Below are positions 36,230-47,249 of a stretch of DNA of 64,000 nt, piece after piece. Numbering within the stretch: the first letter of the stretch is position 1; each line of letters starts with the position of its first letter. Source of the DNA: Cunninghamia lanceolata. Lineage: Eukaryota; Streptophyta; Pinopsida; Cupressales; Cupressaceae. The stretch lies in the NCBI GenBank assembly GCA_027924645.1, contig BSBN01001807.1, forward strand, positions 11,922,001-11,986,000, in the 5' to 3' direction. The notes beneath the pieces were generated by a model, which was given only the letters and a program-made list of their open reading frames with translations, ran no database searches and was not told the origin of the DNA. The translations under genes were made by a program, and so were the position numbers.

Positions 36230-36584
36230 TGTTAGCTGTCGTTGCACCAAAAGATCGACCTGTTAATGCCCGATACAACCACTTGACTTAACAAGCACGG
36301 GAGGCTGTTAAGCCCTTGTCGCAAACTACCGCAGTGCAGCGCAGCGCTGAACAAGGAGACCAAGGGTCACACCTTGCAACAATCCCCCCCAACGCAAGCG
36401 CGGGGTTTGAACCCGTGACCTTGGCTCTGATACCAATTGTTAGCTGTCGTTGCACCAAAAGATCAACCTGTTAATGCCCGATACAACCACTTGACTTAAC
36501 AAGCACGGGAGGCGGTTAAGCCCTTGTCGCAAACCACCGCAGCGCAGCGCTGAACAAGGAGACCAAGGGTCACACCTTGCAACA
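36230..36584 (-). mobile_element. Complete TRIM (miniature LTR retrotransposon), 355 bp
   Basis: Two LTRs of 152 bp (36230-36381) and 147 bp (36438-36584) flank a 56-bp internal region. The LTRs have TGTT...AACA termini and differ by three substitutions and one 5-bp indel. On the minus strand the internal part starts ATTGGTATCAGAGCC (initiator tRNA-Met PBS) and ends in a G7 polypurine tract (TGGGGGGGAT). The 5-bp duplication GTATT is present on both sides (36225-36229, 36585-36589). There is no coding capacity; it depends on other elements for enzymes. It lies in the leader of the Athila-like element. Confidence 0.95.
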
Positions 36585-36719
36585 GTATTGACATACAAGA
36601 TTTGTTCAAATTTTCTTCCCAGCAGGGGAAGTGGCGACTCTGTCTTAACAACCCAAAAAATGTTGTAGTTTGAAAAGAATTCACAATTAATAGAGGAAGA
36701 AACTAGGAGTAGCATGGAC

Positions 36720-38760
36720 GTGATGAATCCTCTGGTAGTACAGGAAATAGGAGGAATAGATGGAGGGAAAGAAACACCAATATGATGCCTCTATTGAATA
36801 CCCATGACCAAGTAGGTACCTCTAGCAGAAACGATGCATTTGATGATTTGAGAGGTCAGTATCAATATACTTCTGAAGACTGTGTAGATAACATACTCAG
36901 AACAAAAAGAAGGATGAATAGGAATGAGTATGATGTTAGAAGAAATGAGAATATGGTTGGCAAAGGAATTAGAGATAGATCTTGTGGTCCATATTTGAGA
37001 GCATTTGGAATGCCCAATGAGAATGAAGAAACATATTAGACTACTAGATACCCTCCTCCCACAAGATCACTTGGAAATCAACATGATACCATTCCTAATG
37101 AGGAAAATCAGTAGGAGCAACATGGTGATGAGGAAAGAGAAAGAAGAATCTAGGATGAACTTGACCTGCTTGATCATCATAGGAATAGGCAAAGAAAGGT
37201 GCAGGCCTTACTTGACCAACAACAAGCTCAACTTGTCCAGCAGGCCCAAGTAAATCAAAATGCACAACAACAGGGCTACAATCAACAATATAACTAGCAA
37301 AACAATCAGATACACTAGCAACAACATCAACAAATGGGACAGCAAGATATGAATCATGCCCATGCTCAAAATGCTCATAATCAACTACCACAGAACCAGG
37401 CCAATCAACAATATGGTAATGTTCAGAATCCTAGGCATGCACAGCGAAGGCAAGCATAGAGATTTCCTCCATTAAGGAAGCCACTAGGAGCTGAAAGGTA
37501 TAAGCAATTTGATTTCTTTGGCATACCTGACTTTCCGAATCCAATTCCAAATGAGGTTAGGGGAAAGATTCCTAGGTTTCAAGGCAATAATGTTGTCATG
37601 GGTAAAGAGCACCTTAAGCACTTGATTGATGTCATTGATGAGTATGAAATTGAGGATGAAAATGTTATGATGAAATTGTTTGTGCATTCATTGGAATAAA
37701 GTTCTAAGGAATGGTATAAGGCTCTCCCTGACAACAACATTGACTCTTGGGAGGAGTTCATGAGGGTATTCATATTGCAATATCGGGATAGAATTGATAT
37801 CAAGTTTTCCATCCATGAACTCACAGCCATCAAAAAGGTAATGAATGAGACAGTAGTTGATTTTAACAGCCGCTTCATCATGACAATGAGAAAGGTACCT
37901 CCTCATATGAGACCTAATGAATCTATGTGTTTGGTTTTGTATTGTGATGCATTTGACTTAAAAATTGGTTATTATTTGAGGGACAAGAATCCACAAACAT
38001 TAAGGGAGGCATATGCTACCACTATTAATATTGAAAGCAATATGAGAGGTTCAGGGAAACACATCAAAAGGTTTGATGTAAAAATGTCTCGACCAGACAA
38101 AACAGCTTTGAATAAGTCCCTCACCACTAAAAACAAATTGGATAAGCTTATGAGAATTGTGAAAGATTTATCCTACAAGGTTTCTATAAATGATAAAGGG
38201 TTGTCACCTCAGGGTTCTGCGACACATTTCAATGAAGGTTAGAGATTGCATAATAGACCTTATAACATAGATTGGTCCAAGAGACCATAGCAGAATGATA
38301 GACAAGTTGTCCCCAGGCGTGTAACTTTTAAACAGCCTGAAAGAGACATACCTGATCCATTGAGAAAGGATCAAATCAACTTTTAAGATGCATCTTTATG
38401 GTGCTAGGAATGCTTCCTTCCCCATGATCCAGCAAATTGTGTGGTGGCTCATTCATTGAGCAGAGATGAAGAATTCCCAAATGAAGAAGGTGCAGCTGAG
38501 TACTATGAAGAGGAGATAAATCAGTTTGACACAGAGGGGTATGAATAGATGGGTCAGAATGCTGATTATGACATTTATGAAGAGGATGATCATATTTTCC
38601 ATTATGATTATGATGAAGGTCCAAAGATATATCAACTGCTAGCTCATGATTTTAGGCATTTGAGGGATCGTATCCAAAAGAAGTACAAGCAGTTCAAACC
38701 ATCGAAAGAAGATATGAAATCTGACTGATGTATCCATTTTGCAGGTTCAAGGAGGTTATT
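36720..38760 (+). pseudogene. gag region of Athila-like element
   Basis: Readable segments are 36782-37039 (charged, polar N-terminus), a Gln/Asn-rich part at 37200-37460, and the capsid core at 37560-38240 (RFQGNNVVMGKEHLKHLIDV, KLFVHSLE, WYKALPDNNIDSWEEFMRVF, NETVVDFNSRF, AYATTINIESNMR). An acidic tail follows to about 38700. There is an in-frame stop at 37697-37699. The core is clearly related to the gag at 11950-13917. No zinc knuckle is evident and no pol follows. Confidence 0.85.
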
Positions 38761-38932
38761 AGCTGAGAAATAGGTTAGTCCCTATGCAAAATTCAACTGT
38801 TGTAGAATCAAGACAACAAGGATTGAATAGGGATAAGGTCAAATGTAAGGGGAACATGGAGCAGAAAAGTAGTAGTGCTCCCAAGAAGAATGTGCCAGAA
38901 AAGAAGAAAGTTCCTAATTTAATGGTATCTTC

Positions 38933-39590
38933 CTAACTTCAGACACAACATCAACGACATCAATCATTGAATTTAGGGGTATCTTCCTAATTTCACTTGT
39001 TAAAGTAAAATATTTTTATTAAAATAGAATAGATAATTCATCACTATATAAAAGTTCTATAGTGGTGTTGCTATTTAGTGTTATCTCATAATAAATTGAT
39101 AATTATTGAACCTTTTATCCATTGACTTTAATTTTCCATTTGATATGGTATAAATAGAGCCAACTTTTGTGTTTCATAGAATAATTTGACAAGTTCATTA
39201 AAACAAACTATGTAAATAACTCCACTTTCCTTGTCAACAACATCAAAACTAAACAACTTGTCTTATCCTCCAACATTGCTAAAGTGTTAAACTACCACCT
39301 TGTTATCACTTTACATTTTATAGTTTATTTTTCATGAAAAGGTGTCAACACAATTATTGGAAATGAATGGATCACCTTGTTTACCATGTGCACTAGACCC
39401 ATACTCAAAGAGAAAACACCATGCATATTAGTCAAGCGACCAATATTTTAGGATGACATGGTGATATAACATCATTGCACTGTAAATCTAAAGAGGTATC
39501 ACTTACATCTAATATTGTGTCATCAATGATATGCTTGAATGATATAATATCAACAACTAGTTCAATGTCATGTCCATGTTGAGAATGATT
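38933..39590 (-). pseudogene. RPA70-like pseudogene, inverted copy, proximal part
   Basis: Reverse complement of about 31356-31985, with the same OB-fold segments (VDKESGVIYIVCFNE-like, GSIYTISNGKLKSMD, YQF). It forms an inverted pair with 31356-32255. It shares stops with the other copy, which suggests that at least part of the decay predates the duplication. Confidence 0.8.
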
Positions 39591-40500
39591 GTGAACCTAA
39601 GACGAAGTTTGATTACATGTTCAATAATTATGTTGTTATTGGAAACACATTAAATGTTTGATTACTTAATGTAATTGAAAAAATCTTACATGTGATTGTG
39701 CATATTGTTACATGTATAGTTGTTGATCTGCTATATTGTCCATCTCTTAAGAATTCTAAAGATAACTAATTTTTTGCAATCAACTAGTATGAAAGCTAAG
39801 TGTGTTTTAATCCCATTTGATAATAATGCATGAGATTTATCATTCAAATTCTCTTGTTATATGCTTCAAGTCTAATATTTGGAGAAGAAGTTTAAGACCA
39901 AGAAACCCATTCTTTAAACTAGAAACAACTCCTTGGAAAATAGGTCTGTGATTGTTTTAAACAAAAATAGTCTACAATTAAAAAATTAAATAATTGTACA
40001 TTATGTTTAATATTTACATTAATGATTTACAATTTGACATAATTTTGTTACCATGAAAAAAATTATGTTGAAAATTTAAAACATGTCATTTGTATTTGTT
40101 GAGATAGTCAATTTGTACATGGAAGAGCAATGTTTGCAAGATGCAAATGTTTCCTTATTACTCCCTATTTGAGAGATATAAAGCATGATTTTTGAAGCAT
40201 TTGAAGTCATTTTTTGAATATAAGGGTTCCTTATCTCTCCAAAAAGTTTTTCCTTTCTATATATACTACTAGTCTAATATATAGGGTATACTTTAAGAAT
40301 TGGCCCTTGGAAAAGTCTATAGAAAACCCAGCGAATCCCATATATAGAGACATCATTCTCTTAAAGCGAATCCCATATATAGAGACATCATTCTCTTAAA
40401 ATTTTTTCCTTGAAATTGAATTGAAGTGAGAGTGGGTCGCTATTTATGTTAAAATATAAATTTAAAAATAAATTGTGGGTGATTGGGAAACCAAAATTCA
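39591..40500. other. AT-rich intergenic sequence with a 36-bp tandem pair
   Basis: No gene supported. At 40329-40400 a 35-36-bp unit (AGCGAATCCCATATATAGAG...) is present twice in perfect tandem. Confidence 0.65.
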
Positions 40501-40509
40501 ATTTTGTTT

Positions 40510-40720
40510 ATAATCAATTTGGTGAATGAGGACCTAAATTTTCCATAAAATATTAATTGAGGTGGCGAAATAAGGCTAAATTTCCAATAATTTTTTAATT
40601 GAGGTGGTGAAAGAAGGCTAGATTTCTAATGATTTTTTAATTAAAGTGGTGAATTAAGCCAAAGTTTCTCATAAATTTTTAATTGAGGTGGCAAAATAAA
40701 ACTTAAATTTGTCATTGGTT
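40510..40720. repeat. Tandem repeat, about 58-bp unit, four copies
   Basis: Units share AATTGAGGTGG.GAA.TAAGGC, AAATTTC and ATAATTTTTT with about 10-20% differences between copies. Confidence 0.85.
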
Positions 40721-40729
40721 AACCTCTAT

Positions 40730-42240
40730 TTAATGTATGGAATATAATTGCAAGTTGTATAGTTTTGGACAATTAAATTGCTTCTATCACCTTTCCCAAT
40801 AGAGTAGATGCAGAACCTCCAATAACGATTACTTGTGCCTACGATTGCATGTATTATTTGTACTTGGATGCATTTCGAGCATGAGCAGATTCATCTTTCA
40901 TTTTTTAATGCATCACTGACTTCAACTCTCCATTTACATTTACCTTTTCGTAAACATTAATGTTTCTCAATCATGTCTAATTTTAGTTGCAATATTTTGT
41001 CTTTCTTATATTTTCAGCTACAAATCTTATAGTAACAGTTTTAACACACCCTTTCCATCTTCTCTACTAGTTTTATGAATAGATACTTAGAAGCGCATTC
41101 AAGCTGAAAGTTTCTTGACATATCGCACCAATGTGCTTTACATTTCTTATTTAAGTGAAACTTGCCTAAAATGGAAAGGGAGCTAGCGCCTCCACTTACG
41201 TATACACACACTTACCTCTTTTAGTCATCTAAGGCATCCACCATTGTTGCACACACCAAGCTCCATTATCATATTTCATACACTTGCACCATAGGCTAAC
41301 ACACACTTCAAACTCTTCCAGTTCTACTTTTGTTGAATCACATCATAGGGGTTGAAATCTCATCTTGGTAGCTTTTGCTACAATATGCAAACTTGTGATT
41401 TCTTAGTCTTCAAACATTTCTTCTTGTTGGCTTCAGCCATTAATCTCTATCAAAGCTTGGTTTTACAATGGCTCTCTTTTCTGTGTCCAAAAACACATCC
41501 TTGGCAGCCGCTAATACAAAATCCTACAATTTGTTCCTTTGGACATGACGGCTTCAACGATTTTCATTTTAGAATACCACGATTTCCACGATTTCCTTTT
41601 GTGGTTGTCTCACCTTAACAGCTGCCGCTGATACTTGACTTTGAAAATTTTCATTTTCTCCAAACCCTTGATGTTGGCGACTACTTTACAAACAACGATT
41701 CTTATTCTGCAAACTTGTGCATTTTGATCTTTAATTTCACTTTTGTCAGTTCTTCCTGTAACAGCATACAGCTGACTTGCACGATTTCTATTGCAACTTC
41801 ATTCCTTTCTGAGGACTCGGGCAATTTTTGCGCCTTGCTTTCAATCAACAGCTTTTCTCGAAACTACGATATGATTTTACAGCGATTTGTATGACAAATT
41901 TTTCAAACAAATTCAACGATCTTACCTTTTTTATTATTTGCTGCCACCTTCTCTGCAGTTTCAATCTTCAATGACACCTTCTGCGATCCTTGTAAAACAT
42001 AACACTTTTCCAAAATTTGTGGCCCTTGTCTTCAGACACCTTCAACCCTGACCTTGATCGACGATTTACTGTCTGGTTCAAAGTGGCCATGATCTCCTCT
42101 TTTCTCCTTAGCGTCAAACACCTCTGAGACTTCTCCAGGTGCTAAAAGGATCTTTTGTTGACTGGGAGCTTGATTTCTGCGGCAACACAACATTCAGATC
42201 TAGGCGATTGTCTTCAATACACTGAACCCTAACTCTCCAC
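40730..42240. other. Non-coding stretch, probably internal part of a copia-like remnant near its right end
   Basis: No conserved domain seen in either strand. The part next to 42250 would be the leader of a minus-strand element whose PBS is at 42252-42264. A minus-strand frame beginning MATLNQTVNRRSR near 42092 is short and unrecognised. Confidence 0.45.
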
Positions 42241-42251
42241 ACAGATCCACC

Positions 42252-42266
42252 TGCTCTGATACCAAT
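42252..42266 (-). promoter_or_regulatory. Primer binding site of a minus-strand LTR element
   Basis: On the minus strand this reads ATTGGTATCAGAGCA, a perfect initiator tRNA-Met PBS, preceded by CACCCACCTACA, a plausible LTR end. The LTR would extend right from 42267. The other LTR is not in the window. Confidence 0.7.
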
Positions 42267-42387
42267 TGTAGGTGGGTGCAACAAATGTGCAAACACAAAA
42301 TATCACACACAATAGGAATGCTACAGCATTCATTCCATCACTTATGATCAAAGCAATTTTAATTGCTTGATAAGAAACTCATTAGTC

Positions 42388-42628
42388 CGGGGCGTGAATT
42401 TGACAGTTGTATAGCTGTAAAATACAACTAAAATTTTGAAAAGACTATATCATATGAAAGGAGAGATTTGTCTAAAACTGTCAAAATTTATATAAGATTA
42501 TGATGACAAATAATATAATTTATTTACAATAATGTATGTCATAGTATTTGATTTAGGCAATATTGAATAGATAACTGTCCTAAAAAAATTGCTTGACAGG
42601 CAAGGTTGACTGTCAAATTTAAGCCCTG
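42388..42628. mobile_element. hAT-type MITE, copy 1
   Basis: About 240 bp with terminal inverted repeats: left CGGGGCGTGAATTTGACAGT, right complement CAGGGCTTAAATTTGACAGT. It is similar along its length to 50802-51069. No clear target duplication remains here. Confidence 0.75.
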
Positions 42629-43165
42629 GGCGGTGGATGAAGTTTCTGTATTAAATGCTATTGCAGATGGACGAAGCTTCTGACATTAATGATCCTTGAC
42701 TGATAGGGAGAAATTATGTCCAACACACAGCACCTGAGCACTTGTCGGAGATTTTCTCGTCATTCCTTACGTAATATACATGTGCACTTTTCTTTTTTAC
42801 AACACCTGAGCACTACGTAAAAGCTATCAACATGAAACAGCCAAAATAGCTTTAGTTTCTGGGGAATAATCTGGACATTCTATCACTACCAATAAAAAAA
42901 CGTGTAGGATATCAAATCACATTAAACTTGCATTTTTCTCTTGCATTTGTAGCAATGAAGTTGAAGTGTCGACCAGGCCTACCACACTATACAATCGATT
43001 CTAATGGAATGCTAAAATCCCTGGGGCCTGCTTATTGTGAAGGCAATTTTAAGGTTGCAACCTCTCCACGAGACAAGGCAAAGTACTGAACAAATCTCTA
43101 ACTACCTTGATAAGGTGCTCAATCCTCTCCTCATTTCCTTATTTTGGAATCTGAACACCAGAGAA

Positions 43166-44615
43166 GATGCCTCTTCCTAAAGTAGGGGCTTCTCAATGGC
43201 TAGAACAAATAAAAAATGCACAAAACCATGGAGAAGAACAAGGGATAGCATCCATTTATTTTCACTGTACAGGAGCCCTTGCGTATTGAAACGCCAGAAG
43301 CTTACCTGCCTCGGGTAGCTTCTCTGGGACCTTATCATCACCTTAAACTTGAACTTTGTGAGTCTGAAAGATATAAATCTCGTCTTACCATTCAAGTTGA
43401 TGAAAGAGCAAAGAAGGAGCCTTTTGAGAATTTAGTTAGGCAGATCATTGGTATGGAAGAGGAGATAAAGTAACAGCTACAATGATCCTATTCAATGCGG
43501 AAATGAAGTACTTGGGTGGATGATGGATCAAGATGTTGTGTTTATTCTGGAGTTTATTGGCTGCTACAACCAATGCCGGAGCCCACGATTTGAACAGGCA
43601 AAACCTTATTTTCAAAGCATGGATGCAGTTTTTCACCCATAAAGAAAGAGCCCATTGTTCTTCCCACTTCAGGCTGATATTTTTAAGCTTGAGAACCAAG
43701 TCCCACTCTTCATTTTGAAAAAAGTTCTGGCATGGGAGACTGGCTCAGAAAGGCTATTCTTAAATATCATCCACTTCAGTAGTCAAGAGTCAATTTTGGC
43801 CAATAAAAATAGGATAAATATTTACCACTTTTTGTTGTGAATGAGGTGTAAAATTACTATTGATTGTTTGATCGTTGAAATGGATAATATTTAAGTAGAG
43901 TGGCTCAGAAACTCAAGCATTGGACAAGCTTTAAATGACAATTTCAAGTACATGTGAGGTGTTTTCCCCTTTCATACATGTTGGAGATTTATTTCGTTCC
44001 ATTACACTAGTACACTCCAATATTTCCCTTGATGAAAGGCATATACTGGAATGCCTTTACAATTTTGTTGTCCCAAAGGAAAATTTTGGTCGTGTTAATG
44101 TCTTTGTTGAAGATGAACAGAATAGAACCATGGTGAGGTTCAAAAGTTTCCACTTTCTTCGCCAGATAACATCAAGATTTAGAGAGCTTTTGTCTCCAAA
44201 ATCATATATCAAAGATGACAAAAATCTGCCTTCAGCCACAGAATTACACAGGAGAGGAGTAAAATTTGCTCCTTTTACATGGGGATCTGGAGAAATAAGG
44301 TTTGATAGAGCCAGCTCTACACTGTTTCTCCCCTGTATAAAAATGGATTACAGAACAGATGTTTTCTTGAGAAATATGGTGGCAGTGGAAGCATTCGTGA
44401 TGTGGAAAACCAGAGTGTTCACTTGCTATGCAGATTTGATGGACAGACTCATTGACACTCCTAATGATGTTGCAGTGCTGAAAAAGTATGGAATCAGCAG
44501 CAGCGACTTGAGAAGTGATATAAGCAATCTGTGGAATGGTGTTCGCAGATCAATATGGAGGCATGCATATGAGCCTATAGACCAAACTATCAAGGATGTC
44601 AATGCTTATTACTGA
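43166..44615 (+). pseudogene. DUF247 (UPF0481) protein pseudogene
   Basis: DUF247 proteins are a large plant family, membrane-anchored in many cases, some acting in self-incompatibility. Recognisable parts are a short N-terminus (QWLEQIKNAQ), IETPEAYLPRVASLGPYHH, GWMMDQDVVFILEFIG, FKLENQVPLFILKKVL, and from 43935 LPSATELHRRGVKFAPF, FLPCIKMDYRTDVFLRNMVA, FTCYADLMDRLIDT and VNAYY. It is broken by frameshifts near 43262 and 43470, a TAA near 43639, a 149-bp MITE at 43752-43900, and a TAA at 43931. The last 227 codons (43935-44615) are open. The usual C-terminal membrane segment is not evident. Confidence 0.9.
43752..43900. mobile_element. MITE (Mutator-like), copy 1, inside DUF247 gene
   Basis: 149 bp flanked by an 11-bp direct repeat TGGCTCAGAAA (43741-43751 and 43901-43911). 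Its ends are inverted: GGCTATTCTTAAATATCATC and the complement CTCTACTTAAATATTATCC. TIRs plus a 9-11-bp duplication fit Mutator-type MITEs. An inverted second copy is at 45901-46051. Confidence 0.85.
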
Positions 44616-45895
44616 AGCAGGTATGGAGTTTTACTGGGAGAGTTTTTTCAGGAACATTTCCCAAAGCCATGGCGAGCTGCATGAGTGGTGGGAGCATGTA
44701 CTCTGCTTGTTCTAACTTTCTTGCAGACATTGTTTTCATATTATCAACTGCCACATAATCGTAGACCTATGTAGATATATTTTCTCTGAGTGGCCAATTC
44801 AAAGCAGGCTTTGAAATGAATCCACCCCAGTTGATGTGTTTGCATCCCCCCGTGTGTTGTACTATCATTGTGAGTTGTTTTGGTTTCATGCCTTGTATGT
44901 CAGGTCATCTCTACCGCATGGTTGTTATCTATGTGTTGTCTTAATTTACAAGATATATACCATAGTGACATATCCCTATGCTAAGAGTTTTGTGAAGGTA
45001 AGAGGCAGAGGAAAAACAGAGAAACAGGGCAACAACTATTTAGAGTTTTTACAGAAATAAACAAATACTCAATAAAATAGGAAACAACCCTTCTTCTATG
45101 CTTGAGCACACACACAGGAAAAACAACTGTAATTATATATATTCATCTTCCTCTGTGAGATACAGCTACAACTCATTACATAAACACCAAAACAGAGTAT
45201 ATTAAAACTGTTGAACTTCTCTCTGTATCTCTTTTAAAACATAGCAGAAAATATGATGTTTTTTATGCCCAGCAAAGGAGGGAAAAACAAAGTTAAATAA
45301 ATACAATTAATTCTAGTTTCCAGAGGCAGCGTAAGAAATCTGAGATAGAGATTTGCAATTAAAACAAAGTCAGAAACAGATCTAAAGGAATGCCCAAATG
45401 TGATGGATTGAGCTAGAGGAAAGAATGTTTCGCATGCATGAGAGATGGAGAGTAGATACTTCAGCTGGGAGATCATACAGAGGAGTAAATGAAGGTAAAA
45501 TCTTGAAGTTAACTCGTGGCTTCCATGAAATTGTTTTAGGGCTTTAACCATGACTTGTACCATTCTTCCTACATTTCCTTGTTGGAATGAGGTAGGAAGA
45601 ATGATATAGGGCACAATTAGATGCAGTTGTTCACTTTTCCCTTGCTGTGTTATGTTTTAAGTTTATGGTAAAACATTTTCAATTAATACTGCAAAGCAAG
45701 AGTTTACTGGTGCCTTGTATGAAAGAGTTTTAGGTATTTCTTCTAATAAAACCTACTTTTCTTTAAACAAAAGCACTTAAATAGAAATACCTATCGGCGT
45801 ACCCATTGTACATCAAGTGCGATTGCTAGCAATAATTAAAAACAAGAACAGTGAGGAAAGAACAATATTAATTATACACTTGAGATAGCCACCAT
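44616..45895. other. Downstream region of DUF247 pseudogene, no gene seen
   Basis: AT-rich, with likely 3'-UTR remnants. A 126-codon minus-strand frame at 45234-45614 lacks any recognisable domain and is probably chance. Confidence 0.6.
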
Positions 45896-45900
45896 ATCCA

Positions 45901-46051
45901 CTCAACTTAAATATCATCCATTTCAATGGTCAAACCGTCAATAGTAATTTTACAGGTCATCCACGACAAAAAGTGGTAAATACATGTCCTATTTTATTGG
46001 CCAAAATTGACCTTTGACCATTGTTGAAGTGGATGATGTTTAAGAACAGCC
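45901..46051. mobile_element. MITE (Mutator-like), copy 2
   Basis: Reverse complement of 43752-43900 over its whole length (CTTAAATATCATCCATTTCA at one end, GATGATGTTTAAGAACAGCC at the other). No clear target duplication. Confidence 0.8.
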
Positions 46052-46118
46052 GTGAGTCCCCTCTTGCAATACCTTCTCATATAAATTTAACCTGGGAGAC
46101 CACAAGGAGACATCTGCT

Positions 46119-46310
46119 ATGGCTTCTTCTATGGCGACTCTGTTACCTCCAGTCCTGAATAAAGATGCCCACAAAGTCACTCTTGTCTTGGACATGGACG
46201 ACACTCTGTTCAAAACTCATAGTTCCTGCTCAGTCACCGTTTGTGACTACGATTTCTCAGTAACCATTCCAGACAACCCGAATCCCACCAGATTACATGT
46301 GATAAAGAGA
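46119..46310 (+). pseudogene. FCP1/NIF-type (HAD) phosphatase fragment
   Basis: Opens with ATG at 46119. It encodes KVTLVLDMDDTLFKTH, the DxDxT catalytic motif of CTD-type phosphatases, then YDFSVTIPDNPNPTRLHVIKRP, which fits the strand before the cap region. Family resemblance ends at about 46310, where the sequence becomes the end of a minus-strand Helitron Rep fragment. The frame runs on by chance to 46358. It is therefore a truncated 5' exon, not a working enzyme. Confidence 0.78.
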
Positions 46311-47204
46311 CCTGTGATTTCTGTCGAAACAGCTTGCAAATCCCAAGGAGCTTTGTAGCGGCACGAATACGAGGTGCCTTTCTTTGCTAAGCACATATCT
46401 TTTGTGCACTTAGTATGTCGTTGAACACGATTGAGTAGTACGGCATAGTCCATGGAAGAGTTTACCGCCAAGATTCTCTCTGTGTCCAACAAACAAGGGT
46501 CATCTAAAATGCAGCGATGAAACATCGATGATCTCTCAGCGATTCCGCGTGGGTTCCAAGCAGACACCTAGTTGTTGATGTAATCCACAAAATCTTTGAC
46601 AATTTGTTTGTCCTTCCAATCAATTGTCTCCATGGCAGGTGCACGGTCAAGCCAAAGGAAGCCATGAACGTGGGCAGAACCTCTATGCTGCCACTCATAC
46701 CTACCAGAAGTGAGACCAAACAAAAGGGAATTAGGAAAATAGCAAGACAAACAAGACAAGATATGTTATTTATAGCAACTAACCTATACCAATAGTCCTT
46801 TGTTTGTAGAAGCTTCTCAAGCACCTCCTCACGAAAGATATTGAAGTGGTGATGCATGTACATTGCAGCCAAATGTGGATTGTGGATAATGTTCTGCACC
46901 CTCCATTTATGTGCAATAATTGGTTAAGGGGGGGAGTCCCAGGCATGTCAGCATGCAAGTCTGGCCACTTTGTATCAGCCGCACTCAACGTGAAGAATAG
47001 AGTAGGGCAACCAAGTTGTATAATCATATTGGAAAGCTCTCCTCTAGACTTTGTCCAAAAAGGACTGAGTGCCACGCAAGGACGAGCCAAAACGCACCAA
47101 GTATTCTGCAAGCATGTCATCAGGAAAGTCATGCAAGCATTGACGCAGCTCACCAACAGTAGATGGGAGGCTATCCTCATAGATGGCAGCTCATAAGCTA
47201 ACAC
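46310..47204 (-). pseudogene. Helitron Rep (RepHel N-terminal) fragment
   Basis: Minus-strand pieces: QLGCPTLFFTLSAADTKWPD at about 47090-47010, NPHLAAMYMHHHFNIFREEV near 46880-46825, DYWYR, then YEWQHRGSAHVHGFLWLDRA at 46699-46640 with the HUH metal-binding pair (HVH), and FHRCILDD, QRHTKCTKDMCLAKK and CRYKAPWDLQ further on. This is the rolling-circle nuclease region of plant Helitrons. A frameshift lies near 46900 and a stop at about 46568. The helicase and the tyrosine motif after it are absent. It ends in the phosphatase fragment. Confidence 0.88.
46701..46783 (-). other. 83-bp intron within Helitron Rep fragment
   Basis: On the minus strand the intron runs from GTTAGTTGC to TCTGGTAG. 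Removal joins TATAG to GTATGAGTGG, giving DYWYR-YEWQHRG in frame across two well-conserved Rep blocks. The continuity of both blocks makes this a real intron. Confidence 0.85.
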
Positions 47205-47249
47205 TACAATAGTCTACAAGAGACAAAAAGCATTCCACGGGAACGATAG

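Larger units (their letters stand above)
34446..38932 (+). mobile_element. Athila-like Ty3/gypsy element, LTR plus gag only
   Basis: Consists of one LTR, a PBS, and a gag region. No protease, RT or second LTR follows before RPA-like sequence resumes at 38933. It lies inside the inverted RPA70 pseudogene. Boundaries are inferred from where the RPA similarity stops and restarts. It contains a complete TRIM at 36230-36584. Confidence 0.75.

Noticed and set aside
36382..36437. tRNA gene or SINE (GGTTCAAACCC looks like a pol III B box)
   Set aside because: There is no A box at the right distance and no cloverleaf. The region is fully explained as PBS plus polypurine tract of a TRIM with target duplication.
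36230..36584. Cassandra-type TRIM carrying 5S rRNA sequence
   Set aside because: A weak resemblance to 5S rRNA (TTAATGC, CTTAACAAGCACGGG) did not hold over a continuous alignment in either orientation.
37005..37391. Overlapping open frames on both strands
   Set aside because: They are out-of-frame readings of the polar gag N-terminus of the plus-strand element.
45234..45614. 126-codon minus-strand open frame
   Set aside because: No domain, biased to Leu/Ile/Phe from AT-rich DNA, no promoter or splice signals.
46310..46358. C-terminal end of the phosphatase reading frame
   Set aside because: This stretch is the Rep fragment (KAPWDLQ) read on the opposite strand, so the phosphatase similarity stops at about 46310.
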